Source: Desnuesiella massiliensis (GTDB taxonomy: Bacteria; Bacillota; Clostridia; Clostridiales; Clostridiaceae). From it: 64,000 nt of DNA. Shown here in pieces: positions 24,851 to 34,297 of the stretch (the first letter of the stretch is position 1; every line of letters starts with the position of its first letter). The DNA is taken from contig NZ_LN879455.1 in NCBI RefSeq assembly GCF_001403615.1, positions 682,001 through 746,000 of the forward strand, written 5' to 3'. A program made the translations under genes and the position numbers. Under the pieces are notes generated by a model. The model was not told the origin of the DNA. It saw only the letters and a list, made by a program, of their open reading frames with translations, and made no database searches.

Positions 24851-25945
24851 ATGAAGTTTATTAGAATGATATTGATAAATTGCAAAAAATATTTTAAGGA
24901 TTATAAGAATATTGCGATTATGTTTATCCTTCCTATAGTCTGTGTAGCTATGGCAAATTTTGTTACCGGAGATATTAAAAAAGGATTAAATATAAAGGTG
25001 GCTGTGGTAAATTTAGACAAAGGTAATTTAGGAGCAGGATTAATAGAGGATTTAGAGGTAAATAGTGTTTATTATAATAAAGAGAAGGCTCTAGAAGAGG
25101 TGAAAAACTATAGCATAATAGCTCTATATGAAATTCCTGAGAGTTTTACTGAGGAGATAAATAAAAATGTAAAGCCCAGAATTAATGCATATAAGCTTGA
25201 AGAAGGAAACAGTACGCAAATATTTGAAGCACAAATAGAGCAAAAGTTAAATGAACTCTTAAAGGTTAATCTTTTAAAAAGCAATAGTATAATAAAGGAT
25301 GAGAAAGAAATAGATAAGAATATTATTAAGCTTCAATATAACTTAAAACAGGGATTAATGACTTCAGAGGGCTTTACGCCTATAATATTAATAATGTTTT
25401 TCTTAGTTAGCTTTTCTTCAAATATTACCGTAGATTTATTAAAATTAAGAAAAGAAAAAATACTAGAGAGATTTCTATCTACAAATAATAAAGGCTATGA
25501 GATAATGGGAAGTATTTATCTTTCCATGCTCCTTGTACAAGTAGTTATGTATACAGCTTCATTCCTAGTCATGAAAATATTTTTTAAGTTTCAATTTGAG
25601 AATTTTGGTATATTGGTTTTAAATATTTCATTAATGAGCATGGTATCTATAAGCTTAGGAGTTATGATCAGCAGAATGTTCAAAGATCAGGGAGTGGCTA
25701 CTATAGTTATAACCTTAATATCTATGATTATGTTTTTCTTATATGTAGGAGGCATGGCAGGAGAAACCTCCAGTAAAGTACCAGGAATAATAGTCACCTT
25801 AAGTAAATTTACACCCTTTTATTGGGCTATGGGCAGTATAGAAAATTCCATCTTATTTCCTAATGTGCTTGTATTAATACTCATAGCATTGGTTTTCTTT
25901 AGTGCTGGTAGCATTAGATACTCAAGCTTTGCTAAAAAACTATAA
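24851..25945 (+). CDS. ABC-2 type permease (LnrN-like)
   Basis: A 364-residue partner permease with the same topology: first segment about 15-35, an extracytoplasmic domain, then segments from about residue 170 onwards. The family sequence LRKEKILERFLSTN is present where the first permease has its coupling region. Start at 24851, two bases after the stop of the first permease, with GGGAGGAA as ribosome binding site; an in-frame ATG at 24836 overlaps that gene. The terminator at 25958-25987 ends the unit. Confidence 0.88.
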   Translation: MKFIRMILINCKKYFKDYKNIAIMFILPIVCVAMANFVTGDIKKGLNIKVAVVNLDKGNLGAGLIEDLEVNSVYYNKEKALEEVKNYSIIALYEIPESFTEEINKNVKPRINAYKLEEGNSTQIFEAQIEQKLNELLKVNLLKSNSIIKDEKEIDKNIIKLQYNLKQGLMTSEGFTPIILIMFFLVSFSSNITVDLLKLRKEKILERFLSTNNKGYEIMGSIYLSMLLVQVVMYTASFLVMKIFFKFQFENFGILVLNISLMSMVSISLGVMISRMFKDQGVATIVITLISMIMFFLYVGGMAGETSSKVPGIIVTLSKFTPFYWAMGSIENSILFPNVLVLILIALVFFSAGSIRYSSFAKKL

Positions 25946-25957
25946 AACTTTTTAGAA

Positions 25958-25987
25958 TAAAAGACCCGCAATTTTGCTGGTCTTTTT
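25958..25987 (+). terminator. Terminator of the exporter operon
   Basis: AAAAGACC pairs with GGTCTTTT, with an inner GC/GC pair, followed by TTTTT. Confidence 0.85.
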
Positions 25988-26010
25988 ATGATGTCTTATG
26001 TTAAGGCATC

Positions 26011-26068
26011 TCAAAAAATAACTAGTCAGTCTGCTCGTCTATTTTGCATCTTTGATTAGTTATTTTTT
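26011..26068 (+). promoter_or_regulatory. Attenuator-like hairpin upstream of the ribosomal protection gene
   Basis: AAAAAATAACTA (26013-26024) pairs with TAGTTATTTTTT (26057-26068); wobble and Watson-Crick pairs continue inward. It ends in a T-run about 88 nt before the ATG at 26156. A possible promoter, TTGCTG (25975-25980), 17 bp, TATGTT (25998-26003), lies just upstream, so the hairpin would be in the 5' leader. Confidence 0.55.
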
Positions 26069-26155
26069 ACGATGTCTAACTCTATAAAAATACTAGAGTT
26101 AAACTGCTTCTTAAATTATAATAAGCTATATACGTATATATTTATGAGGTGCAAA

Positions 26156-28111
26156 ATGAATAAAACTATTGGGATATTAGCTCATGTGGATGCAGGGAAG
26201 ACCACATTTTCTGAGCAAGTACTTTATCATACAAGAAGTATTAAAAATAGAGGAAGAGTAGATCACAAAAACTCTTTTTTAGATAATCACAATATAGAGA
26301 AAGAAAGAGGAATAACGGTATTTTCAGAACAAGCTATTTTTGATTATAATACTTCTACTTATTATTTAGTAGATACTCCAGGACACGTAGATTTTTCTAC
26401 GGAGATGGAGAGAGCCATTCAAGTCATGGACTATGCTATTCTCATAATAAGCGCAGTAGAAGGAGTCCAAGGTCACACAGAAACCCTATGGAATCTTCTT
26501 AGAAAATATCATATTCCAACCTTTTTCTTTATAAATAAAATTGATAGAATTGGTGCTGATGAAGAAAGGGTCTTTAAAGAAATTAAATTGAATTTAACTA
26601 AAGAGGCTTGTTTTATTAAGGATTCTTTTAGTAGAGAGGAAATGAAAGAGGAACTTATAGAATTTGTTGCAGAGCAAGATGAGGTTCTCTTTGAAAAATA
26701 CTTAGAACAGGGCTATGAAAAAGATTTATGGTTGAAGGCTATGACAGAGTTGATTAAAGAAAATAAAATATTTCCTTGTCTTAGTGGTTCAGCTTTACAA
26801 GATATTGGTATAGAGGAGTTTTTAGAAATATTAGAACTATTAACCTATACAGAATATAGTGATAAAAAAGAGTTTAGAGGGAGAGTATATAAAATACGTC
26901 ATGATGCTTCAGGAAACAGAATCACTTATATAAAGGCTCTTAGTGGTACTCTAAGAGTCAGGGAAGAGATAGAAATAGGAAATAATGAAAATAGAATCTA
27001 TGAAAAGGTCAGCCAGATTAGAATATATAATGGAGATAAATTCAAAACTGTAGATAAGGTTTCTGCCGGTGAGATTTTTGCTGTTACAGGATTGAGTAAT
27101 GTTACAATAGGGCAGGGAGTGGGAATCTTAAAGGAAAAGGCTAACTACGAAATGGTTCCGACGCTAAAATCAAAAGTCATATTTGAAAATAGTATAAATG
27201 TAAAAGATGTTCTGAAATATTTTAAGATTTTAGAAGCAGAAGACCCAGCACTGAACATAATTTGGCATGAATCTCTTCAAGAAATACAAGTTCATATCAT
27301 GGGAATCATTCAGTTAGAAATTCTCAAGCAATTGGTAGCAGAGAGATTTAATTTACAGGTGGAGTTTGGTCCTTGTGAAATTCTTTATAAAGAAACTATT
27401 ATAGATTCGGTAGAGGGTTATGGACATTTTGAGCCTCTAGGACATTATGCAGAGGTGCATCTTAAATTAGAGCCAGGAGAAAGAAATAGCGGCATCACTT
27501 TTGAGAGCTTATGCCATACGGATCATTTGACCTTAGGAAGTCAAAATTTGGTTCGCACTCATATTTTTGAAAAAGAGCATCATGGCATTCTAACAGGCTC
27601 TAGCATTACCGACTTAAAGATTACTCTATTAAATGGAAGAGCACATAATAAGCATACCAGTGGAGGAGATTTTAGAGAGGCCACCTTCAGAGCTTTAAGA
27701 CAAGGGCTGGAAAAGGCTAAAAATATACTTTTGGAGCCTTATTATAGTTTTAAAATAGAAGCAGAACTAGAGTATATGGGCAAAATCATATCAGACATAC
27801 AAAGGCTAAAAGGAGCTTTTAATGCTCCAGAGACCTTTGAGAATAAAGTTATTATAACAGGAAGAGGACCTGTAGCTAATTTTATGGATTATAGTATGGA
27901 ATTTGTTTCAACTACAAAAGGAAGAGGAAAAATTAATTTTATCTTTGATGGTTATGATGCATGTCATAATGAGGAGGAAGTTATTAAAAGAATAGGCTAC
28001 GATAAGAATGCGGATATAAGTTACACTTCTACTTCCATCTTCTGCTCAAAGGGTCAATCCTTTTTAGTAAAGGGAGAAGAAGCGGAGCTGCATATGCATT
28101 GTTTGAAGTAA
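26156..28111 (+). CDS. TetM/TetO-like ribosomal protection GTPase
   Basis: A 651-residue EF-G-like translational GTPase, the size of Tet(M)/Tet(O). G1 is AHVDAGKTTFSE, the switch region has EKERGITVFSEQ, G3 DTPGHVDF and G4 NKID. The family binds the ribosome and releases tetracycline; related members protect against other drugs or have unknown roles. The Met at 26156 has AGGTGCAAA upstream and begins the family-typical MNKTIGILAHVDAGK; an in-frame extension to 26072 lacks a ribosome binding site. A hairpin leader suggests induction by drug-slowed translation, as for Tet(M). Actual tetracycline resistance is not proven by sequence, because housekeeping-like paralogues exist in clostridia. Confidence 0.85.
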   Translation: MNKTIGILAHVDAGKTTFSEQVLYHTRSIKNRGRVDHKNSFLDNHNIEKERGITVFSEQAIFDYNTSTYYLVDTPGHVDFSTEMERAIQVMDYAILIISAVEGVQGHTETLWNLLRKYHIPTFFFINKIDRIGADEERVFKEIKLNLTKEACFIKDSFSREEMKEELIEFVAEQDEVLFEKYLEQGYEKDLWLKAMTELIKENKIFPCLSGSALQDIGIEEFLEILELLTYTEYSDKKEFRGRVYKIRHDASGNRITYIKALSGTLRVREEIEIGNNENRIYEKVSQIRIYNGDKFKTVDKVSAGEIFAVTGLSNVTIGQGVGILKEKANYEMVPTLKSKVIFENSINVKDVLKYFKILEAEDPALNIIWHESLQEIQVHIMGIIQLEILKQLVAERFNLQVEFGPCEILYKETIIDSVEGYGHFEPLGHYAEVHLKLEPGERNSGITFESLCHTDHLTLGSQNLVRTHIFEKEHHGILTGSSITDLKITLLNGRAHNKHTSGGDFREATFRALRQGLEKAKNILLEPYYSFKIEAELEYMGKIISDIQRLKGAFNAPETFENKVIITGRGPVANFMDYSMEFVSTTKGRGKINFIFDGYDACHNEEEVIKRIGYDKNADISYTSTSIFCSKGQSFLVKGEEAELHMHCLK

Positions 28112-28148
28112 GCAGTGTGTGAGAGTTATAAGGAGTGGAGGTGAAAAG

Positions 28149-31100
28149 ATGAATTTAAAGGAATTAGAACAGATAATTTTCAAACCTTCTTCTATGTTTA
28201 TGAGGAAAGAAGGAGAAAAAATATTAAAGAGAGGATTAGTTTTTAATGTAAGTGGTAAAAAAGTAGATAATACTTATCACATTTATGGAAGAGTTAAAAT
28301 GCCTATAGGGGAATCAGAATTTAGAACCCATCTAACCGTTGATATGGTAAATAAAAAATTAGCAGCGGTAAGCTGTAATTGTGACAACTTTAATGAACTT
28401 TCTATACATAAGAATCTATTTCTTTGTGAGCATATAACAGCTACGGCATATAATTTTTTAAATTTGTATGAAGAAAGAATTAGGAATTCTAATGAGGATA
28501 CAAATAAAAAGCTTAGGGAAAGAAAAGAAAAAGTACAATTAGAACTGGATATAAAGATTATCAGCAGGTCTTGGAAAGATTTTATTAATTATGAGTTTGA
28601 GTTTAGGTTAGGAAAAGAACATAAGCATTTGATTAAAGATTTGAAAAGTTTTATAAATAGTATAGAAAAAAAGGAAACTGTATTTTTTAATGAACAATTT
28701 AGTTATAATCCTAAAGAGAACTTTATTAAAGCTGAGGATATGAGAGTAATTGATTATATTAAAGAATATATTAAAAATGAAAAAGATATTTATAATGTAA
28801 CTAGGAGTCTAGTTATTCCTTCAAAGGATTTAAGAGGGCTTTTAGAGTGTATGGGAGAGAGAAAAGTTAATTTTAAGTATAATGATATAGAGTATAAAAC
28901 ATCTATTCATATAAAGGATTTGGCTCTTAGCTTTACTTTAAAAGATAAAAATGATGAAATTGCATTAATAACCTATAAAAAATTGCCTCAGCCTTTGAAT
29001 GATTGTAAGAGTGTATACTTTTTTAACAATATAATTTACTTACCCAGTGATAAGCAAGTAGAAAACTACGGAAAGCTATATGAAAAGTTTAAATATAACA
29101 ATGAAGTGCTATACCCTAGAACTCCAGAAGTTTACAAAAAAATTCTTTCTATGATAACTACTATTTCAAATAACATTACTATTTCTGATGAATTGAAAAG
29201 TTTCATATGCCCTTCATTAACCATGGAAATTTTAATTTTTAAAGAAAATTCTAAGATTTATGGTGATGTATATGTTATTTACAATAATAAAAAAATTAAT
29301 ATATTAGAACATTCTATCACTAGCCAATTACCAGAGAGAGACTATAATAGGGAAGAAAAGCTTATTATGAAGCTAGAAACTTATAGATTTATTAGAAAAA
29401 GTGATAAGTTTATATTTATCGGAGAGGACGAGGATCTATTCAATGTTCTAAATAGCAGTTCAGGTGGGATAAGGTCTTTGGGAAAGGTTATATTAGGTAA
29501 GGGTATTAAAGATATAAAAATATATAATTCCCATTCCATAGAGATAGATATATATGAAGAAATGGGATATTTTAAAATGAATTATAGCATTGGTGACCTA
29601 GATCTTAGGGAACTAAATAGCGCCTTTGAAAGCTTTAGGTCTAAGGAGAAATTTTACAAGACTAAGGATAATAGCTTTATTGATTTAGAGGATCAGGGGA
29701 TAAAAAACCTGTTTAATTTAATAGAAATGATGAATATTAAAGAAGGTATAGAAGACACTCATATAAATATAGAAAAAAATAAAGCTTTATTCATGGTGGA
29801 AACTTTAAAAAATTCAGGACTTAATAAAAGCATTGATGATTTATTAGAGGGCATTGAACAAAAGCTAAAAGATATAAATAACGAAGAAATAATGTTACCT
29901 AAAGGTTTAAAGGTAACCCTTAGAGAATATCAAGTTAGGGCATTTAAGTGGTTTAAGAATTTAAGTGCTTTAGGCTTTGGTGGGATACTAGCTGATGAAA
30001 TGGGTCTTGGGAAAACCGTTGAAACCATAGCTTTTATTGCATCGGAGAAAGAATCAAAATCTTTAATAATTACTCCTACTTCCTTAATTTATAACTGGCA
30101 AGAGGAAATAGCAAAGTTTGCTCCTGAATTAAAGGTAGGAATTCTACATGGTGATAAATCAAAGCAAAAGTTAATAATAAACAATTTAAAAGAATATGAT
30201 ATACTCTTAACTACTTATGGTACCTTGAAAAATAATGTAGAGGAATATAAGCACATTGAGTTTGATTATTGTATTATAGATGAAGCTCAGAATATAAAAA
30301 ATTCCATGGCTCAAATTACAAGGTTAGTTAAAGAGATTAAGGCAAAGATTAAATTTGCGTTGACGGGAACTCCCATGGAAAATAATTTAACAGAGCTGTG
30401 GTCTATATTTGATTTTATAATGCCTGGATACTTATATTCCAAGGAGATATTTTTTAATAAGTTTGTTTATAATGGAGGTAGAGATTTAGAGAACCTTAAA
30501 TTATTAATAAAGCCTTTTATTTTAAGAAGAACAAAAAAAGAGGTTATAGAAGACCTACCCGATAAAATAGAAAAAAAGATCTTTGTTGAAATGACTACAG
30601 CTCAAAAAGCCTTATATGCGGCTTATATGAAGGCTGTAAGAGATCAAATAAAAAATAAGCTTAAGGGCAAAATAGAGGTTTTTTCTTATCTTACAAAGCT
30701 TAGACAGATATGTTTAGATCCCTCTTTGATATATGAAGAGTATAGCGGTGGAAGTGGAAAGCTTAAAGTTGCTCTGGAACTTGTTGAAAATCAAATAGAA
30801 GTTAATGGAAAGGTACTGCTATTTTCACAATTTACTTCTGCATTAAAAAAGATAGGTAAGGCTTTAGAGCAAAAGAATATAGAATATTTCTATTTAGATG
30901 GGGCTACAGATTCAAAAGAAAGAATTAGATTAGTTAATGAATTTAATAGTGGAAATAAGGTAAAGGTATTTTTAATTTCATTGAAGGCTGGGGGTACTGG
31001 ACTTAATCTAACCTCTGCTAATTTAGTAGTTCATTTTGATCCTTGGTGGAATCCGGCCGTAGAAAATCAGGCTACAGATAGAGCACATAGAATTGGACAA

Positions 31101-31277
31101 AGGAATGTGGTGGAGGTAATAAAGCTTATTGCGAGAGGAACTATAGAAGAGAAGATTGTATCCTTACAGGAAAACAAAAAAGAACTGATTGATAGTATTA
31201 TTACTGGGGAACTAAAATATAGTAATACTTTAAATAGATTAACAAGAGAAGAACTATTAGAACTTTTTTATAGATAA
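28149..31277 (+). CDS. SNF2-family helicase with SWIM zinc finger
   Basis: A 1042-residue DNA-dependent ATPase. A SWIM motif sits near the N-terminus (Cys76-x-Cys78 ... Cys93-x-His95), followed by a long region matching the bacterial SNF2-associated domain (about 150-580), then SNF2_N with ADEMGLGKT (Walker A), DEAQNIKN (motif II) and LTGTPMENN (motif III), and helicase_C with LLFSQFTS, SLKAGGTGLNLT and DRAHRIGQ. Such proteins occur across Firmicutes, and their task in chromosome or transcription maintenance is unclear. The ATG at 28149 follows GGAGGTGA; an upstream start at 28119 lacks this. It is followed by DUF1904 with a 53-bp gap. Confidence 0.92.
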   Translation: MNLKELEQIIFKPSSMFMRKEGEKILKRGLVFNVSGKKVDNTYHIYGRVKMPIGESEFRTHLTVDMVNKKLAAVSCNCDNFNELSIHKNLFLCEHITATAYNFLNLYEERIRNSNEDTNKKLRERKEKVQLELDIKIISRSWKDFINYEFEFRLGKEHKHLIKDLKSFINSIEKKETVFFNEQFSYNPKENFIKAEDMRVIDYIKEYIKNEKDIYNVTRSLVIPSKDLRGLLECMGERKVNFKYNDIEYKTSIHIKDLALSFTLKDKNDEIALITYKKLPQPLNDCKSVYFFNNIIYLPSDKQVENYGKLYEKFKYNNEVLYPRTPEVYKKILSMITTISNNITISDELKSFICPSLTMEILIFKENSKIYGDVYVIYNNKKINILEHSITSQLPERDYNREEKLIMKLETYRFIRKSDKFIFIGEDEDLFNVLNSSSGGIRSLGKVILGKGIKDIKIYNSHSIEIDIYEEMGYFKMNYSIGDLDLRELNSAFESFRSKEKFYKTKDNSFIDLEDQGIKNLFNLIEMMNIKEGIEDTHINIEKNKALFMVETLKNSGLNKSIDDLLEGIEQKLKDINNEEIMLPKGLKVTLREYQVRAFKWFKNLSALGFGGILADEMGLGKTVETIAFIASEKESKSLIITPTSLIYNWQEEIAKFAPELKVGILHGDKSKQKLIINNLKEYDILLTTYGTLKNNVEEYKHIEFDYCIIDEAQNIKNSMAQITRLVKEIKAKIKFALTGTPMENNLTELWSIFDFIMPGYLYSKEIFFNKFVYNGGRDLENLKLLIKPFILRRTKKEVIEDLPDKIEKKIFVEMTTAQKALYAAYMKAVRDQIKNKLKGKIEVFSYLTKLRQICLDPSLIYEEYSGGSGKLKVALELVENQIEVNGKVLLFSQFTSALKKIGKALEQKNIEYFYLDGATDSKERIRLVNEFNSGNKVKVFLISLKAGGTGLNLTSANLVVHFDPWWNPAVENQATDRAHRIGQRNVVEVIKLIARGTIEEKIVSLQENKKELIDSIITGELKYSNTLNRLTREELLELFYR

Positions 31278-31330
31278 TGATAAATTTTATGATAAGATAT
31301 ATGTAAGTAATTTATTAGGAGGACAAGAAG

Positions 31331-31657
31331 ATGCCTGCATTAAAATTTAAAGGAATAGAAGTAGAGAAGCTTCGTTTTGCAAGTAAAGAGTTAATAGATG
31401 AATTAGAGCAGTTATTACAATGCCCAAGAAGCTATTTTACCTTAGAAGTAATCCAGTCAATATTTGTAAGGGATGGTGAATTGGTAAAAGGAAGCCCTGT
31501 GGTTGAAGTAGCTTGGTTTGATAGGGGTCAAGAAACTCAGGATGAGGCAGCAAAAGTTATAACAAAGCATGTTAATGCCATGGGTTATAAAGAAGTAGAT
31601 GTAATATTTATGAATTTGGAAAAAAATAAATATTACGAAAATGGGGAGCACTTTTAG
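31331..31657 (+). CDS. DUF1904 protein
   Basis: A 108-residue soluble protein that matches DUF1904 (tautomerase-like fold): MPALKFKGIEVEKL at the start, CPRSYFTLEVIQSIF in the middle, VEVAWFDRGQETQDEAA later. A proline after the initiating methionine is present, as in tautomerases, where Pro1 is catalytic. The ribosome binding site is AGGAGGA. Function unknown. It probably shares the transcript of the SNF2 gene and is followed by a large hairpin. Confidence 0.8.
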   Translation: MPALKFKGIEVEKLRFASKELIDELEQLLQCPRSYFTLEVIQSIFVRDGELVKGSPVVEVAWFDRGQETQDEAAKVITKHVNAMGYKEVDVIFMNLEKNKYYENGEHF

Positions 31658-31679
31658 AGATGCCTTAATACATATTAGT

Positions 31680-31756
31680 ATGCCCTTCAGCTAAAGTAGA
31701 GAGCTTAAAGTTAAGAAACCTTTAAGCCTTAAATTTAACTGAAGGGCACTTTTTTA
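31680..31756 (+). terminator. Long two-level hairpin terminator
   Basis: TGCCCTTCAG (31681-31690) pairs with CTGAAGGGCA (31739-31748) and is followed by CTTTTTT. The interior has a second stem, GCTTAAAG with CTTTAAGC. It ends the SNF2-DUF1904 unit and is unusually elaborate for a terminator. Confidence 0.85.
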
Positions 31757-31864
31757 TATTATTTACTTTAACTTAAAAGTGTGCAATAATAGAAAGTTGT
31801 AAAAAGAAGTTTTATGATGTTATTTGTAAACATACAAAATAATTTAACATAGTGAGGCGTAGAT

Positions 31865-33373
31865 ATGAAGATAGGATTTGATCATGAAAAGTATTTAGAA
31901 GAGCAGTCAAAATACATTTTAGAAAGGGTTAACAACTATGACAAGCTGTATCTAGAGTTTGGTGGTAAGCTGTTATTTGACCTTCATGCCAAAAGAGTTT
32001 TACCCGGCTTTGATGAAAATGCAAAAATCAAACTACTGCATAAACTTAAAGAAAAAGTTGAAATAGTTATTTGTGTTTATTCAGGAGATATAGAAAGAAA
32101 TAAGATAAGAGGTGATTTTGGCATTACTTATGATATGGATGTCTTAAGGCTTATTGATGATTTAAGAGCTTATGAGCTTGAAGTAAACAGTGTGGTTATT
32201 ACTAGATATGAAGGACAACCAGCTACCACTGTTTTTATAAATAAGCTTCAAAATAGAGGTATAAAAGTATATACTCATAAAGCTACCAAAGGATATCCTA
32301 CAGATGTAGATACAATAGTAAGCGACGAAGGCTATGGAGCTAACCCTTATATTGAAACTACAAAACCTATTGTAGTGGTTACAGCACCAGGACCAGGAAG
32401 TGGTAAGCTAGCTACTTGCCTTAGTCAGCTTTATCATGAGTATAGAAGAGGAAAAGTGGCAGGATATTCAAAATTTGAAACCTTCCCTGTATGGAATGTT
32501 CCATTAAAGCACCCTTTAAACATAGCTTATGAAGCGGCTACTGTTGACCTTAAGGATGTGAATATGATTGATTCCTTCCATCTGGATGCTTATAATAAGA
32601 TGTCCGTAAACTATAACCGTGATATCGAAATGTTCCCTGTGCTTAAAAGGATTATTGAAAAAATAACAGGAACAGAATCCATTTATAAATCTCCTACAGA
32701 TATGGGCGTTAATAGAGTAGGATTTGGTATTATAGATGATGAAGTTATAAAAGAGGCATCTAAACAAGAAATAATAAGAAGGTATTTTAAGACTAGCTGT
32801 GAATATAAAAAAGGTTATGTCGACAATGATACTTTCCAAAGAATTAAGCTTATTATGGAGGAACTTAACTTAAAGCAACAAGATAGAAGCGTGGTTACAC
32901 CTGCAAGAGAGCATTCTGCTAAATTAAAGCAATTGAGTAATAAAAATGAGGCTTGTCCAGCTGTAGCCCTAGAGCTTCATGATGGCACAATACTTACTGG
33001 TAAGAGTTCAAATGTAATGAATGCTACTGCTGCTGTAGTTTTAAATGCCATTAAGTATTTTGCTAATATATCTGATGAAATTCATCTTATTTCTCCAGTT
33101 ATTCTTGAGCCCATCATAAATCTGAAGTTAAAAACCTTAGGTAGTAAAAGTACGGCTTTAGATTGTGAAGAAATATTGATTGCGCTAAGTATATGCGCTG
33201 CTACAAATCCTACTGCTCAAGTTGCTTTAGAAAAACTAGTAATGCTAAAAGGATGCCAAGCTCACTCAACTACGATTTTAAGCAGAAGTGATGAGCAAAC
33301 CTTCAGAAAGCTTGGTATAGATATAACCTGTGATCCAGAATATCCAACAGAAAGCCTTTATTATAATATATAA
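31865..33373 (+). CDS. DUF1846 protein
   Basis: A 502-residue soluble protein, length and sequence typical of DUF1846, a conserved Firmicutes family of unknown function. Notable segments are IGFDHEKYLEEQSKYILERV at the start, a glycine-rich loop VVTAPGPGSGKLATCLSQLYHE (about 172-193) that looks like a phosphate-binding loop, and HSTTILSRSDEQTFRKLG near the end. The GAGGCGT sequence upstream of the ATG is a moderate ribosome binding site. It is single, with a terminator directly after. Confidence 0.85.
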   Translation: MKIGFDHEKYLEEQSKYILERVNNYDKLYLEFGGKLLFDLHAKRVLPGFDENAKIKLLHKLKEKVEIVICVYSGDIERNKIRGDFGITYDMDVLRLIDDLRAYELEVNSVVITRYEGQPATTVFINKLQNRGIKVYTHKATKGYPTDVDTIVSDEGYGANPYIETTKPIVVVTAPGPGSGKLATCLSQLYHEYRRGKVAGYSKFETFPVWNVPLKHPLNIAYEAATVDLKDVNMIDSFHLDAYNKMSVNYNRDIEMFPVLKRIIEKITGTESIYKSPTDMGVNRVGFGIIDDEVIKEASKQEIIRRYFKTSCEYKKGYVDNDTFQRIKLIMEELNLKQQDRSVVTPAREHSAKLKQLSNKNEACPAVALELHDGTILTGKSSNVMNATAAVVLNAIKYFANISDEIHLISPVILEPIINLKLKTLGSKSTALDCEEILIALSICAATNPTAQVALEKLVMLKGCQAHSTTILSRSDEQTFRKLGIDITCDPEYPTESLYYNI

Positions 33374-33398
33374 AAAAAGCGACCTTCGTCGCTTTTTT
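33373..33398. terminator. Bidirectional terminator
   Basis: AAAAAAGCGAC pairs with GTCGCTTTTTT around a CTTC loop. It separates convergent genes. Confidence 0.92.
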
Positions 33399-33404
33399 CT
33401 TATA

Positions 33405-33995
33405 CTATTGCTTTTCTTTAATCTTCTTTTTAATCTTTGCAATTTCTTCAGTTAAATAATCTTTATTAACTTGCAGCTCAACTTTTAAAACCTTCTCTTC
33501 TGCTTTTTTAACATTTGTTTCAGTCATATCAACCCAGGCATCTGATACTGCATTTACAGCTTCTAAATAATCAGGAGTCCATATATGTGTTTTTGCTAAT
33601 CTAGATAATTCTGAATAAAAATAGCTTCTATCATCAGGCTTTAGATTAATTTCGCTGAATTTTCTCATAGCATAATCATAAATCTTACCGCTATTTGTTT
33701 TAACCATGTCCTCAATAAGAGAGTTTGCTTCTTTAACCTCACGGGTAAATACATCACCTTTTATGGCATTCAATTTTTTTAAATAGGAGTTTTTTTTCTT
33801 TCCTTCCGGTAATTCTATTACAGTATTATAAGCTAAATTATAGCTATAGTAACTTTTTCTTAGTACGGCGTTTTCCACCATTAGAGTAGTATTGCTCTTT
33901 ACATTATAAGCTAAAAATAGACATATGATAAAAGAAATTAAAAAGCTGATAACCAGCATCTTTTCAATATTAAACTTTAATTTAAACTTTTTCAT
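33405..33995 (-). CDS. Membrane-anchored hypothetical protein
   Basis: A 196-residue protein with a positively charged start, one transmembrane segment (about 13-30, MLVISFLISFIICLFLAY) and an extracytoplasmic helical domain rich in lysine and glutamate, ending in a probable coiled coil (EEKVLKVELQVNKDYLTEEIAKIKKKI). No lipobox and no catalytic motif are visible. The ATG at 33995 follows GGGGGAATAGT. I do not recognise the family. A sigma-A-like promoter (TTGTGA, 17 bp, TATGAT) may lie near 34040-34075 on the minus strand. Confidence 0.7.
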   Translation of the reverse strand: MKKFKLKFNIEKMLVISFLISFIICLFLAYNVKSNTTLMVENAVLRKSYYSYNLAYNTVIELPEGKKKNSYLKKLNAIKGDVFTREVKEANSLIEDMVKTNSGKIYDYAMRKFSEINLKPDDRSYFYSELSRLAKTHIWTPDYLEAVNAVSDAWVDMTETNVKKAEEKVLKVELQVNKDYLTEEIAKIKKKIKEKQ

Positions 33996-34162
33996 ACTAT
34001 TCCCCCAAATGACTTTGAATTTATATTTTCAAGAAATTATCTATCATACATTATTATTCATAATATCACAAAGTGTAAGATTTTTAAAGGAATACTTTAC
34101 TTTTAATAAGGAATAGGATTTAAACTCCCCTAAAGCTATTTATACTTGCTTTCCATGTTTGA

Positions 34163-34197
34163 CTTATAGATAAACATTACGTAAACTTAATTTATAC
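34163..34197. repeat. Direct repeat, copy 1
   Basis: A 34-bp sequence beginning CTTATAGATAAACATTACGT; the second copy lies at 34263-34296 with one mismatch (A to G). It contains the palindrome TTACGTAA. The start-to-start distance is exactly 100 bp. The region 33996-34400 holds no gene that I can support; a perfect small hairpin (AAATGCC/GGCATTT, 34206-34228) lies between the copies. Confidence 0.7.
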
Positions 34198-34262
34198 TTG
34201 TTCCCAAATGCCAATTTTCACGGCATTTTGAGGCATGTATAAATTTAGTTGAAGTTGTTTAT

Positions 34263-34297
34263 CTTATAGATAAACATTACGTAAACTTGATTTATAG
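34263..34297. repeat. Direct repeat, copy 2
   Basis: Second copy of the 34-bp repeat, one mismatch from copy 1. It has no identifiable -35/-10 pair of its own, whereas copy 1 is preceded by TTGACT. Confidence 0.7.

Noticed and set aside
26072..26155. 28-residue N-terminal extension or leader peptide of the ribosomal protection gene
   Set aside because: The ATG at 26072 has no ribosome binding site and overlaps the end of the hairpin; the family start is at 26156.
34163..34297. CRISPR array
   Set aside because: Only two repeat copies 100 bp apart with a hairpin in the gap and no cas genes; spacing is not that of an array.
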